NCBI RefSeq assembly: GCF_030160715.1
Contig: NZ_BSOW01000028.1
Coordinates: 62,001 to 126,000 of the forward strand
Length of the DNA stretch: 64,000 nucleotides
Direction: 5' to 3'
Origin: Bradyrhizobium iriomotense
GTDB lineage: Bacteria; Pseudomonadota; Alphaproteobacteria; Rhizobiales; Xanthobacteraceae
Of this stretch, positions 37,277 to 45,402 are shown in pieces. The position numbers and the translations under genes are program-made. Positions within the stretch are counted from its first letter, which is position 1, and each line of letters opens with the position of its first letter. Below the pieces are notes generated by a model. That model saw only the letters and a program-made list of their open reading frames with translations, was not told where the DNA came from and did not search any database.

Positions 37277-38346
37277 GACAACCTCATACGACGCAGATGC
37301 TCAGCGGCCTCACGGCCTCGTTCACCAGCACCCCAAAGATCAAGGTAAGTCTGGATATCGCCAGTGCAGTAAACACCGGCGGCCGGCTCGACGGTATCGA
37401 GCAAGAGTCCACGATCTTTCGGCACGGTCACCACCACATTCTCCCCCTTTGGTGATGGAGAAAGTTTGAGGCATTGTTTTAGACGTTCCAGGCCAGCCTC
37501 GTCCGCATAAAAATACTGCGTACCGGTTCGCCCATACGGGGCTAACCAGTGGGCCGCAGAAAAAGACGCAAAGACCGCTTTTTCTTGGTCGGAGCATGCG
37601 GCAAACGCCTGGCGGGCAGCGGCTTCAAAAGCACTGCCGTGCAGGATTGTATAGAAACCGACCCGCTTGCCCTCGGGCGACTCGTATTCATCGCGCCACG
37701 CGTCGAGCAGGGCATCGGGCTTGGACAGGAAGAAGCCGTCTTCCGATTCCTGAGCCCATTCGCGACTGAGCAAGGCGGCGCGTACGTTGCTTACATGACC
37801 TAAGCTAACGGCTGCGGCCTTTGCCAATTCGACGACACGCCATGCACGCTTGGGATCTTGAAGCAAGGCACGCAGTATTTGCGCGGACTTCGGCTTGAAT
37901 AGCGACTTCAGTTCACGTCGCTCGGCGGGTGGTGCGCTTGATACGAGCTTCTCGATAAAGACGCTGTCGAAGACAAGGCGAGCGTTGCCCGCCAAGTCAA
38001 GAAAACCCACATTGTTCTCTTTACAGAGAGCCTGCGCTTCTGGCGACAGGTACGGTGCAATGAAGATCGGAACAGCACTCTTGCCGAGATGTGCGGCGTA
38101 ATCTCGCAACTGAAGCAGTCCGGTACGGACGTGACGAGGTTGCCCGCTCTGCTTTACTTCGCAAACTAGGATACGAGGTTTGTCGGCAACATTGATGTGG
38201 GCAATGATATCCACGCCACGATCTGGTGAAGCCGGCTCGATCTCGATATTCTCCACGCGTATGGCGGGCACTTCGGCAATGGCTTTGCCGAGCGCGCTAG
38301 CAGCTTGCTGCTCCAGTTCTTTCACTGTTTCTGGCATTTTCAACAT
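37264..38346 (-). CDS. AbiEi-like regulator with nuclease-like N-terminal domain
   Basis: A 360-residue protein. The first 130 residues look like a PD-(D/E)XK fold: GVDIIAHINVADKPRI then LVCEVKQSGQ supply the Asp and the ExK pair. Residues about 150-205 form a winged helix (LAKAAAVSLGHVSNVRAALL), and the remainder resembles AbiEi_3-type antitoxins. It overlaps the nucleotidyltransferase gene, as abiEi does abiEii. Three inverted repeats overlap and precede its start, fitting autoregulation. Whether the nuclease-like domain is active is unknown; it may serve only as a dimerisation or DNA-binding fold. Confidence 0.75.
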   Translation of the reverse strand: MLKMPETVKELEQQAASALGKAIAEVPAIRVENIEIEPASPDRGVDIIAHINVADKPRILVCEVKQSGQPRHVRTGLLQLRDYAAHLGKSAVPIFIAPYLSPEAQALCKENNVGFLDLAGNARLVFDSVFIEKLVSSAPPAERRELKSLFKPKSAQILRALLQDPKRAWRVVELAKAAAVSLGHVSNVRAALLSREWAQESEDGFFLSKPDALLDAWRDEYESPEGKRVGFYTILHGSAFEAAARQAFAACSDQEKAVFASFSAAHWLAPYGRTGTQYFYADEAGLERLKQCLKLSPSPKGENVVVTVPKDRGLLLDTVEPAAGVYCTGDIQTYLDLWGAGERGREAAEHLRRMRLSWQA

Positions 38347-38440
38347 ATGCTGAAAATACCTATTTCAGTGAAAAAGTCAAGGTATTTCACCAAAATCATC
38401 GATTTCAGCAAACGCTGAAAATGACATTTTCAGTGAAATC
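38337..38440. promoter_or_regulatory. Array of TTTCA...TGAAA inverted repeats (operators)
   Basis: Four palindromic sites share half-sites TTTCA/TGAAA: 38337-38356 (over the start codon), 38363-38373 (TTTCAGTGAAA), 38403-38420 (TTTCAGC, four bases, GCTGAAA) and 38428-38438 (TTTCAGTGAAA). AbiEi proteins bind inverted repeats in their own promoters, so this array probably represses the SIR2 operon and may also affect the divergent CBASS genes. Confidence 0.7.
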
Positions 38441-38645
38441 ATGATCTTGAGGAACGCCATTTCCCATTGAAAACGAGGGTATTTGAGCTTTTCCCCGATC
38501 CATCCACGAGCATTCAACCCAATCGCGAACAAAACTAGAACATCAGTCCCAGCCATAGTAGAGTGGTCGCGCCTTATGGGAATCAGGGGTTGCATGGAAC
38601 CCGTCGGACCTAGGGGACTGAAATGCCGCAAAACTTGGTGGGCAA

Positions 38646-39584
38646 ATGGCCGAATCCTCAAGTGACAAACCCTATCGCGTCCTCACTCTCGATGGAGGCG
38701 GCGCCAAAGGCTTTTACTCGCTCGGAGCGCTTCGCGAGATCGAAGGGCTTGTCGGGATGCCGTTGTACCAGAAATTCGACCTGATCTTTGGCACAAGCAC
38801 CGGCGCGATCATCGCAGCGATGCTGGCTCTCGGCCACTCGGTCGAAGAAATTCACGCCCTCTACAAGCAGCACGTCGTCTCGGTAATGGCCTGCAAGAAG
38901 CCGGCGGACAAGACGGCTCGATTGAAAGCCCTCGCAACCGAGGTGTTCAGGGAGCAGACCTTTGAAGACGTGAAAACTGGCATCGGCATCGTCACGACGA
39001 AGTGGATCAATGACCGTCCGATGGTGTTCAAGGCGTCAAAAGAGCAAGCGCACGGGCGGCAAGGGACGTTCAAACCAGGGTTCGGATGCACAATCGCAGA
39101 CGCGGTTCAGGCCTCCTGTTCCGCCTATCCCTTCTTCGAAAAGAAAACCGTCAAAACGCCCCTCGGCGACTTCGAACTGATTGATGGCGGATTCTGCGCC
39201 AACAATCCGACGCTCTACGCACTTGCCGACGTTACCGGGCCCCTCGGCAAAGCACGCGCCGATATTCGCGTAGTCAGTATTGGGGTCGGAGAATACCCTC
39301 CAAAGTTACCCAAGCGCTTCAGCAAAATGTGGTTTGCGACTCGATATGTCGAGAGCGTCACTCTTTTGCAGAAGGTGATGGAGATCAACACGCAATCAAT
39401 GGATCAGTTGCGCGCCATCATGTTCAAGGATGTTCCGACCATCCGCATCAACGACTCTTTCCCACAACCGCACATGGCGACGGATCTGTTTGAGCACGAT
39501 ATGAGCAAACTCAACGACCTGTTCATTCGAGGCCGTGAGTCTTACGCAAAGGCAGAACAAGACCTGAAGACGTTTTTGCTTTGA
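38646..39584 (+). CDS. capV: CBASS patatin-like phospholipase effector (CapV-type)
   Basis: A 312-residue patatin-like lipase. LDGGGAKGFYSLGAL (about 15-29) forms the oxyanion loop, FGTSTGAI (about 48-55) is the nucleophile elbow GXSXG with Ser, and LIDGGFCANNP (about 178-188) gives the catalytic Asp. CapV enzymes are switched on by cyclic nucleotides and destroy the cell membrane during infection. It is followed 9 bases later by a CD-NTase gene, which identifies it as a CBASS effector. No strong ribosome binding site precedes the ATG (GGTGGG only). Confidence 0.9.
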   Translation: MAESSSDKPYRVLTLDGGGAKGFYSLGALREIEGLVGMPLYQKFDLIFGTSTGAIIAAMLALGHSVEEIHALYKQHVVSVMACKKPADKTARLKALATEVFREQTFEDVKTGIGIVTTKWINDRPMVFKASKEQAHGRQGTFKPGFGCTIADAVQASCSAYPFFEKKTVKTPLGDFELIDGGFCANNPTLYALADVTGPLGKARADIRVVSIGVGEYPPKLPKRFSKMWFATRYVESVTLLQKVMEINTQSMDQLRAIMFKDVPTIRINDSFPQPHMATDLFEHDMSKLNDLFIRGRESYAKAEQDLKTFLL

Positions 39585-39593
39585 GGATCGACA

Positions 39594-40490
39594 ATGGCAA
39601 TTGCAGAATCTCAACTTGAGACCTGGTCGTCACAGGGCTCGGTTACCCAATCCAGCCAAACTTACGCCACCGTAAAACTCGCGCTTGAGTCGAAGGATGC
39701 AGCATATGCGGGCAGGCTAACTTATTGCTTCTTGCAGGGCTCATACGGAAACGACACGAACGTCTACGCCGATAGTGACGTCGATGTAATCATAAAGATG
39801 CAGGACATTTTCTACTACGACACAAGCCGGCTTTCTGGCCCCGATCTTGCCGCGTTTAACCAATCGCTATCGACAGGCAGCGGATATAACTACGACCAGT
39901 TTCGTAGCGAGGTTACCACTGTTTTGCAAAAGCGGTTTGGTACGGATGCATCGCCCGACAAGAAGGTGATCTGGATCAAGCCAAACGGTGGTCGTCGCAA
40001 CACCGATGTTCTGCCGGCAGTTCAATTCCGGCGCTACCATCGCTTTACAGGCAATTCCTCAGACTACAATGAGGGCATCTGTTTCTGGCCGACTGGCGGG
40101 GATCGGGTCGAGAATTTCCCGAAGCAACATTCAGACAATGTGACAACCAAACACCAGGCAACGAGTAGCCGCTTCAAACCGACGGTGCGCATCTGGAAGA
40201 ATATGCGAAATCGCATGATCCAGAATGGCGTGATCAGAGATGGCCTCGCGCCTTCTTACTATCTTGAGGGACTTCTCTACAACGTACCGAACGAGAATTT
40301 TGTAGCGAACCGCGTCCAAACATTCGAGAACTGCCTGAAATGGATTCAGGCCTCGAAGCGCGAGGATCTTGTCTGCGCGAACTACATGTTTTGGCTGCTG
40401 CGGGAGAAGCAGCACACAAGCTGGTCACCTCAATCGTGCCAAACATTTCTGGCCGAGCTTCAAAAATTCTGGAACAATGGCGGAAAATGA
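39594..40490 (+). CDS. CBASS CD-NTase (cyclic oligonucleotide synthase)
   Basis: A 298-residue cGAS/DncV-like nucleotidyltransferase. The active-site signature is QGSYGNDTNVYADSDVDVII (about 45-64), with GS and two Asp, and a third acidic position in NTDVLPAVQ (about 138-146). It would make a cyclic di- or trinucleotide that activates the phospholipase encoded just upstream. No Cap2/Cap3 or HORMA/TRIP13 genes are adjacent, so this is a two-gene, type I-like CBASS. The product cannot be told from the sequence alone. Confidence 0.9.
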   Translation: MAIAESQLETWSSQGSVTQSSQTYATVKLALESKDAAYAGRLTYCFLQGSYGNDTNVYADSDVDVIIKMQDIFYYDTSRLSGPDLAAFNQSLSTGSGYNYDQFRSEVTTVLQKRFGTDASPDKKVIWIKPNGGRRNTDVLPAVQFRRYHRFTGNSSDYNEGICFWPTGGDRVENFPKQHSDNVTTKHQATSSRFKPTVRIWKNMRNRMIQNGVIRDGLAPSYYLEGLLYNVPNENFVANRVQTFENCLKWIQASKREDLVCANYMFWLLREKQHTSWSPQSCQTFLAELQKFWNNGGK

Positions 40491-40529
40491 CGATCGATAG
40501 CCTGCCTGTCCCGCCAGGGCGGTCATGAG

Positions 40530-41111
40530 CTACCAAATGCTCGTGCCAGGCCCGCGGGTCCCCGGAAATCGATAGCCCATTTGCGTTACTGAATTCATGA
40601 CTGAGCACACCAGTTCAACAGTGTGCCGCTGCAATTGCTTGAGGGCAGTAATGTCGATCGGGGTCTCAAAAACACCGCGCCTCTTATCAACATAGAGTGG
40701 CAGAGAACGCCCATCAGCGTCGGGCACTCGCCACGAGCCATGACAAATCGTATTGCGCCAAACAGCGACTTCACGAAGGTTTTTCACCAGATCGTCGAGA
40801 TAAGAAGGCGCGTTCTGATGCTTGCGTGCCGCGCTGCTGTATGAATCAGTGAGACCCCCGAGCGGATCTTCGAGAGCCCTTTGTAGCGTTGGTAGCCACT
40901 TCTTATACTCCGATTCAATTCGATCGGAGGGAATGGTGCGGGTAGCGGTGAAAGCAAATATAGCCTTCCCTAAAACCTCCTCAAGAAACCCGAAGGTCGC
41001 AACAGCGCGTCCTAGCGCTTCCCAAAATGCACCGTCATGCCGATGGGTTGGGAAATCGGGTGGCAGCTTGTCGATATCAACGACGAACCGCTTTGCCTCG
41101 GATTCATTCAT
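40530..41111 (-). CDS. HEPN-like protein
   Basis: A 193-residue helical protein. Near residue 120, AVWRNTICHGSWR contains RX4H (RNTICH), the HEPN ribonuclease signature, placed on a helix as in other HEPN families. The start is an ATG preceded by GTG, with AAAGGGATC upstream. It is encoded convergently to the CBASS genes with about 40 bases between stops. It might be an independent RNase toxin or an accessory to CBASS; it has no visible MNT partner. Confidence 0.65.
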   Translation of the reverse strand: MNESEAKRFVVDIDKLPPDFPTHRHDGAFWEALGRAVATFGFLEEVLGKAIFAFTATRTIPSDRIESEYKKWLPTLQRALEDPLGGLTDSYSSAARKHQNAPSYLDDLVKNLREVAVWRNTICHGSWRVPDADGRSLPLYVDKRRGVFETPIDITALKQLQRHTVELVCSVMNSVTQMGYRFPGTRGPGTSIW

Positions 41112-41213
41112 CACAGCGATGATCCCTTTATTGAACCGGCTCTAGGTCGCCAAGTGCGATGTACTGAAGCACGAGGAAACTGCGAAGGCACGAACATTAG
41201 GGCGCTTGATTGC

Positions 41214-41290
41214 CTATGAGAAGACCGCATTGCTCCGTCTGAGCTGCTCAAATGTTTCACGAACTTCTTGAGTGGGCGCAATGCAAAGAG
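41214..41290 (-). pseudogene. 3' remnant of an unknown gene, copy 1
   Basis: Minus-strand frame reads LCIAPTQEVRETFEQLRRSN then AVFS and a stop. It matches the gene end at 42089-42200 at both DNA (about 75% over 41 bases) and protein level. It begins just after the antitoxin stop, so the homology ends at the edge of the HigBA module. Confidence 0.5.
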
Positions 41291-41310
41291 CAGAGGAGCG
41301 AGCGGTGGTG

Positions 41311-41596
41311 CTAAACCAATTCCATCCTCAGATGACGGCCCACGGCCTGCGCTGCCCGTGTGAGCGTCGCGAGCGTTACCGACTCGTTGTCGGGATCAAG
41401 AAGCCGGTCAAGTTGTGCCCGGCTGGTCTGCATACGTTTGGCGAGGGCGGATTTGGTGAGCCCCCTCGTCATGCATCAGCGCATCGAGCTGGCGTACAAT
41501 CACACGCTTGATGGCCTTTGCCGTTACTTCGGCATAGATGCCCTCGTCCTTCAGAAAATTGTCGAAAGACGATCCAATGCGGCCTTTCTTCTTCAT
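41311..41596 (-). pseudogene. higA: HigA-type antitoxin, frameshifted
   Basis: The first 45 codons read MKKKGRIGSSFDNFLKDEGI and onward like HigA antitoxins paired with Gp49-type toxins. At a run of five G (41461-41465 on the plus strand as C) the frame breaks; the shifted frame continues LTKSALAKRMQTSRAQLDRL and ends in ...GRHLRMELV at a TAG. Removing one G restores a complete XRE antitoxin of about 94 residues. As read, the DNA-binding domain is lost. A sequencing error in the homopolymer is the simplest alternative. Confidence 0.8.
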
Positions 41597-41928
41597 ACGA
41601 TCTCCTTTCGGCGCTTCTGCGCAAGCTCAAGTTCGGCCTGGGGTGTCTTCTGCGTCTTCTTGATAAAGGCGTGCAGTAAGATCATCCGGCTTTCGTGAAC
41701 ACAAAACAGCACCCGCGCGATACGATTGCCCTCAAGTTCGCTTCTTACCTCCCACAGGCCTTTTCCTAAGGCCTGGCAAAGCGGCATACCGATCGGCCAA
41801 GAGAACTCCACATCCTTGATGTCTTCACCGACAATCTTGCGATCCGCTTCCGGCAACAGCTTCAGCCACTCACGAACAGGTTCGCGGCCAGAGGCTAGCT
41901 GGTAGAAGGCGGTGGGCAGCCGGTTCAC
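41593..41928 (-). CDS. higB: HigB/Gp49-type ribonuclease toxin
   Basis: A 111-residue RelE-superfamily toxin that would cleave mRNA at the ribosome. Typical segments are REWLKLLPEADRKIVGEDIK, GKGLWEVRSEL and ARVLFCVHESRMILLHAFIKK, the last carrying the basic catalytic surface. Length fits the phage-derived Gp49-like/HigB group. Toxin precedes antitoxin, and the two overlap as ATGA, both normal for higBA. The frame is intact although the antitoxin is not. Confidence 0.87.
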   Translation of the reverse strand: MNRLPTAFYQLASGREPVREWLKLLPEADRKIVGEDIKDVEFSWPIGMPLCQALGKGLWEVRSELEGNRIARVLFCVHESRMILLHAFIKKTQKTPQAELELAQKRRKEIV

Positions 41929-41946
41929 GAGTTCTCGTACCTCGAT

Positions 41947-41964
41947 TGTACCAAAAATGGTACA
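41947..41964. promoter_or_regulatory. higBA operator palindrome
   Basis: Perfect inverted repeat TGTACCA-AAAA-TGGTACA lying 19 bases upstream of the higB start, the expected place for HigA autorepression. Confidence 0.7.
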
Positions 41965-42088
41965 TAGAAGGCAAGAAAAAATACGCCTTTTAGATCAGTG
42001 CTCTGTCTGGGGGACGTCTGCAATGAATCCTTTGCCATTCCTTCTGACGATTGAGCGCATCGAGCACGCACGGCAGCGCTCAGTTTGA

Positions 42089-42222
42089 CTACAGCAAAAT
42101 CGCGTTACCCATCCTAATCTGTTCGAAAGTTTCTCGAACTTCCCGACTCGGTGCTATGCATAACGTTCGATAGGTGTCCAAAAAGGTCCACCACCCCGCT
42201 ACTTTTATGCGGACACTTTGAA
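42089..42222 (-). pseudogene. 3' remnant of an unknown gene, copy 2
   Basis: Minus-strand frame reads WWTFLDTYRTLCIAPSREVR then ETFEQIRMGNAILL and a stop. The last 30 residues match the remnant at 41214-41290. Upstream the frame runs into a short repeat cluster and no start is found, so this is a gene end without a body. The parent family is not recognised. Confidence 0.5.
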
Positions 42223-42283
42223 AACGACTCGATTTCACCTTTTAGAACGACTCGATTTCGTTTTGAAATCGACTCGATCTCAC
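42223..42283. repeat. Three tandem copies of a ~23-bp unit
   Basis: The word CGACTCGAT(T/C)TC recurs at about 42225, 42248 and 42270, with a period of 22-23 bases and AT-rich spacers. It resembles iterons or a small regulatory array. No gene covers it. Confidence 0.45.
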
Positions 42284-42417
42284 ATCCCGCTGAAACACCT
42301 GACGAATTTCGCCTCGTTTTTTTTCGTCGATTTTTCACCGCCAGAAAAGCGAGGGGGGTCTTTTTCATCCAGCACGTTCGTCATAGCCAAGGGAATGCCT
42401 TCGCCTGACACCCGCAG

Positions 42418-43518
42418 CTAACCGGTGCTTCCTTCGCTCTGTTGCATCCGGAGGTCGATGACCTCGACGTCTCCTCTTCCGTCCCCCGCCAGCGCAGCGC
42501 CCGCGTGGTCGGCGAACAGGCGGTGATACTTGTTGACGAGACCTTCTTGTCCTCTCCAACCGCCGTCCCGCTGCTTGTCGGCGAGGGGCCGGTCGATGAG
42601 CGCGTACTTCTTCGAAACGTCAGTGGGGGCTATCGCCAACTGGCGAAGTCGATCATCCGGTTCGATGTGCATCGCATCGACGATGACCGATCGACCGTTG
42701 CCGAGGACCTTCGCGCTGCGCATGCGAACTTCGTGGAATATCTCGGACTGCGCACCCGGCACTTCGCCGTCCGGACTCCGTTCCTTTCTGATTTCGTCTG
42801 AAGAGATCACCTCGATCCCCTGCGCGGCCGACCAGGTGGACTTCCCGGCTCCGGAAGGACCGACCGTGAGCGTCATGCTCTGTCCGCAGCGCGGCCAGTT
42901 CCAGCCCGGGATGTCGAAGTCGACGTCGCCGATCGTCGCCTCATAGAAATCGGATAAGCGTGAAACGACCTCCGGATCGATTAAGTCGAAGTGAGCGACC
43001 TTATTGCGTATCCAACCCGCTTCCCGCTGCGCTTCGACCTCGACTTCCCGTATTCTGGCGAACGCCGAATTGAAGTCCTCGACGCGGTCACCTGCCATGG
43101 CCTCAGGCAGGAAGGAAGGCGACAATTCGGCCGGCAAATTGTTCGGATTGACCGTCGACAGCGCCTCCTTCAGTCGGGCCGACTGATCCAGCGAGCCGAC
43201 CGCCATACGGCGCATACGTTCGATCATGCGCTCGGCTGCCGCCAACCGCGACTTGACTTGGCTCTTCTTTGTTTCGCGGTCGGCGTCCAGCTTGCCTCGC
43301 AAGGCTTCCGTGGTCGCTTCTCTCACGCCGAACCAATGCGCGATGTTCACAAGCATGTATGCGGGCACGAAAGCGGACTCCCCCCGCCGTGCTTCGAACG
43401 CGCTCGCGATCGCCGCTCCGGGATCGCTGCCCTTCAGCGGGATCTTCGCGTTCGTGATTTCCTGCAGGACCCGCTCTTCGTTGTACGGAGAAGGCGTCCA
43501 GCCGCCAGTCCAGGTCAT
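42418..43518 (-). CDS. P-loop kinase/ATPase (polynucleotide kinase-like C-terminus), likely 5'-broken
   Basis: A 366-residue reading frame. The C-terminal 160 residues are a P-loop kinase of the AAA_33/polynucleotide kinase type: GPSGAGKST (about 220-228), SSDEIRKE and VIVDAMHIEPDDRLRQLAI. The N-terminal region is helical, with a coiled-coil-like segment near 80-110. No ribosome binding site precedes the ATG, and the frame continues upstream in coding-like fashion (VPPLAVGLHTPLLWLPN) to about 43628, where it meets a stop. A frameshift there would join it to the fragment at 43595-43798. It is best read as the main part of a damaged gene. Confidence 0.6.
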   Translation of the reverse strand: MTWTGGWTPSPYNEERVLQEITNAKIPLKGSDPGAAIASAFEARRGESAFVPAYMLVNIAHWFGVREATTEALRGKLDADRETKKSQVKSRLAAAERMIERMRRMAVGSLDQSARLKEALSTVNPNNLPAELSPSFLPEAMAGDRVEDFNSAFARIREVEVEAQREAGWIRNKVAHFDLIDPEVVSRLSDFYEATIGDVDFDIPGWNWPRCGQSMTLTVGPSGAGKSTWSAAQGIEVISSDEIRKERSPDGEVPGAQSEIFHEVRMRSAKVLGNGRSVIVDAMHIEPDDRLRQLAIAPTDVSKKYALIDRPLADKQRDGGWRGQEGLVNKYHRLFADHAGAALAGDGRGDVEVIDLRMQQSEGSTG

Positions 43519-43594
43519 GTTCGGGAGCCAGAGCAGCGGCGTGTGGAGTCCGACAGCCAGAGGCGGAACATTGCGGTCCGAAGATGAGTGTCCC

Positions 43595-43798
43595 TTAAGC
43601 GTGTCCCGGACGGAGCGCAGGATACCTCAACGCCTCCTCGTAGAGGCGAGGCATGTCGTCGACGGTGGGACGTTCCTCTGGCCAGGGATAGCCGGTCGTC
43701 TTGCGTATCCACTCGCGATCCTGGTGCATGAGCCGCGTGTCTCGGGGCACCATGTGAATCGCCTTCGAAAGAAACTCTTCGGTCGCGAACGCCGGCAT
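43595..43798 (-). pseudogene. Probable N-terminal fragment of the kinase gene
   Basis: Minus-strand frame of 67 codons from the ATG at 43798 (MPAFATEEFLSKAIHMVPRD) that reads like a real protein and ends shortly after LYEEALRYPA. Continuing in the next frame gives the open region leading into the kinase gene, so one indel near 43600-43640 probably split a single gene. Its own 5' end abuts the truncated SbcD-like gene head to head. Confidence 0.5.
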
Positions 43799-45041
43799 CC
43801 ACCTCGACTCGCCGCTGCGTTCGCTCGCTCTGCGCGATCCACGGCTCGCGGAATTTGTCGGCAACGCCAGCCGCCTGGTTTTCTCGCGTATCGTCGACTT
43901 GTGCCTCGACGAACAGGTGAACGCCCTCCTGCTGGCCGGCGACCTCTATGACGGCGAGCAGACCTCGATGAAGACGGCCCGCTTTCTCGCCGAGCAACTT
44001 CGTCGGTTGGATTCAGCAGACATCAAGGTCTTCATCATCCGGGGCAACCACGACGCCCTGTCGAAGATAACGAAGGAACTCGTCCTTCCCGAAAACGTCC
44101 ACCTGTTCGGCGGCCGGGCCGACGCCGTCGAGGTCCCGCGGGATCGCGGAGAAAGACCGATCGCGATCCACGGCCTTAGCTTCGCGAAGCCACAGGCCCC
44201 AGAAAGCCTTCTCGCCAAGTACCGGCCGCCCTTCGCCGGCGTCGTCAACATCGGCCTGATGCACACCAGTCTGGACGGTTCGCCCCCTCACGACGTCTAC
44301 GCGCCGTGCAGCACGGCGGACCTTCTCGCTTCAGGCTTCCGATACTGGGCGCTCGGGCACATCCACAAACGTTCGGCGACGGAAGGCCCCTGTGCGGTCG
44401 TGATGCCGGGCATTCCGCAAGGGCGCGACGTGGGCGAACACGGTCCCAAATCCGTGACGCTGGCCAGCGTACTAGACGACGGGTCCATCACGATGGAGGA
44501 GCGCATCGTCAGCCTGGCGCAATTCGAACGCGTCGCCGTCGACGCCTCCGGCGTGGCATCGTGGTCGGACCTAGCCGCTCGGATCGAGAAGGCCCTCGGA
44601 GAGGCCACCAGCAGATCGGCATCCGACCACCTCGTCGCCCGACTTGGCGTTTCGGGAGTGACATCGATAGCCTGGAACATCCGGCGCGACGCCGATCTCC
44701 TTCGCACGGAAGCTGAGGCCCGGGCGGAGAGGATAGGCAACGCATGGATCGAGAAGATCGATATCGACTGCCGACGGCCCGTCGTCGATTCGACCGAGAG
44801 CGCGGACCCCGTCGAAGCGCTGCGAAGGACGATGAGCGACGAAGTCGTTGGCTCCGAAGCCTTTCGAACCGAAGCGGACGGAATCGTCAACGACCTTCTC
44901 TCGCAGCTCCCCCCGGAATGTCGACGCAGCCTGGCTCCGGACGACACCGGACTCGACCTGCTCATCGGGCGGCTCGCCAGCGAGGGATCCGAAGAGGTGC
45001 TGGCGCGATTTGCCGCCGGCAGCGCGCAGGAGGTGCGCTGA
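43789..45041 (+). pseudogene. SbcD/YhaO-like DNA repair phosphoesterase, N-terminally truncated
   Basis: Metallophosphoesterase of the SbcD/YhaO type. The conserved start motif should read like HTADIHLDSPL; here the frame reads ANAGIHLDSPLRSL with Gly in place of the first metal-binding Asp and no start codon before it. Later motifs are intact: LLLAGDLYDG, IIRGNHDALS and ALGHIHKR. The earliest alternative start is a TTG at 43899, which would lack the first motif altogether. It ends TGATG into the ATPase partner. Truncated and probably inactive. Confidence 0.75.
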
Positions 45042-45402
45042 TGCGCGTTCGAAAGCTCGGACTTCGACGCTACGGCAAGTTCACGGACGCCGTCATCGAT
45101 TTCGGAGAGCGCTCCGCCGGCGCCCCTGACCTGCACATCGTATATGGTCCCAACGAGGCCGGTAAATCCACCGCTATGTCGGCGTGCATGGACCTGTTTT
45201 ACGGGATCCACCATCAAAGCCGGTTCAACTTTCTGCACCCTTATCCGACCATGCGGATAGAAGCCGAACTCGAGATCTTCGGGGGCGTCCGAAGCTTCTC
45301 CCGGATCAAACTCCCCCACAACAGCCTGTTGGACGACGCCGGCAATACCATTGCAGATGCCACGCTGCTCGGAGAACTCGGAGGTCTCGATCGCAACTCC
45401 TC
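45041..45402 (+). pseudogene. SbcC/YhaN-like ATPase, N-terminal stub
   Basis: Starts by TGATG overlap with the phosphoesterase. The P-loop YGPNEAGKSTAMSACMDLFY (about 37-56) is the SbcC/RecF-type Walker A. After about 120 codons (LGELGGLDRNS) the homology stops where a reverse-oriented IS21 fragment begins. A full YhaN has about 1,100 residues, so the coiled coil and C-terminal ATPase lobe are missing. Confidence 0.78.

Noticed and set aside
42223-42283. Short repeats as a CRISPR array
   Set aside because: Only three copies of a 12-base word with spacers of about 11 bases, and no cas genes.
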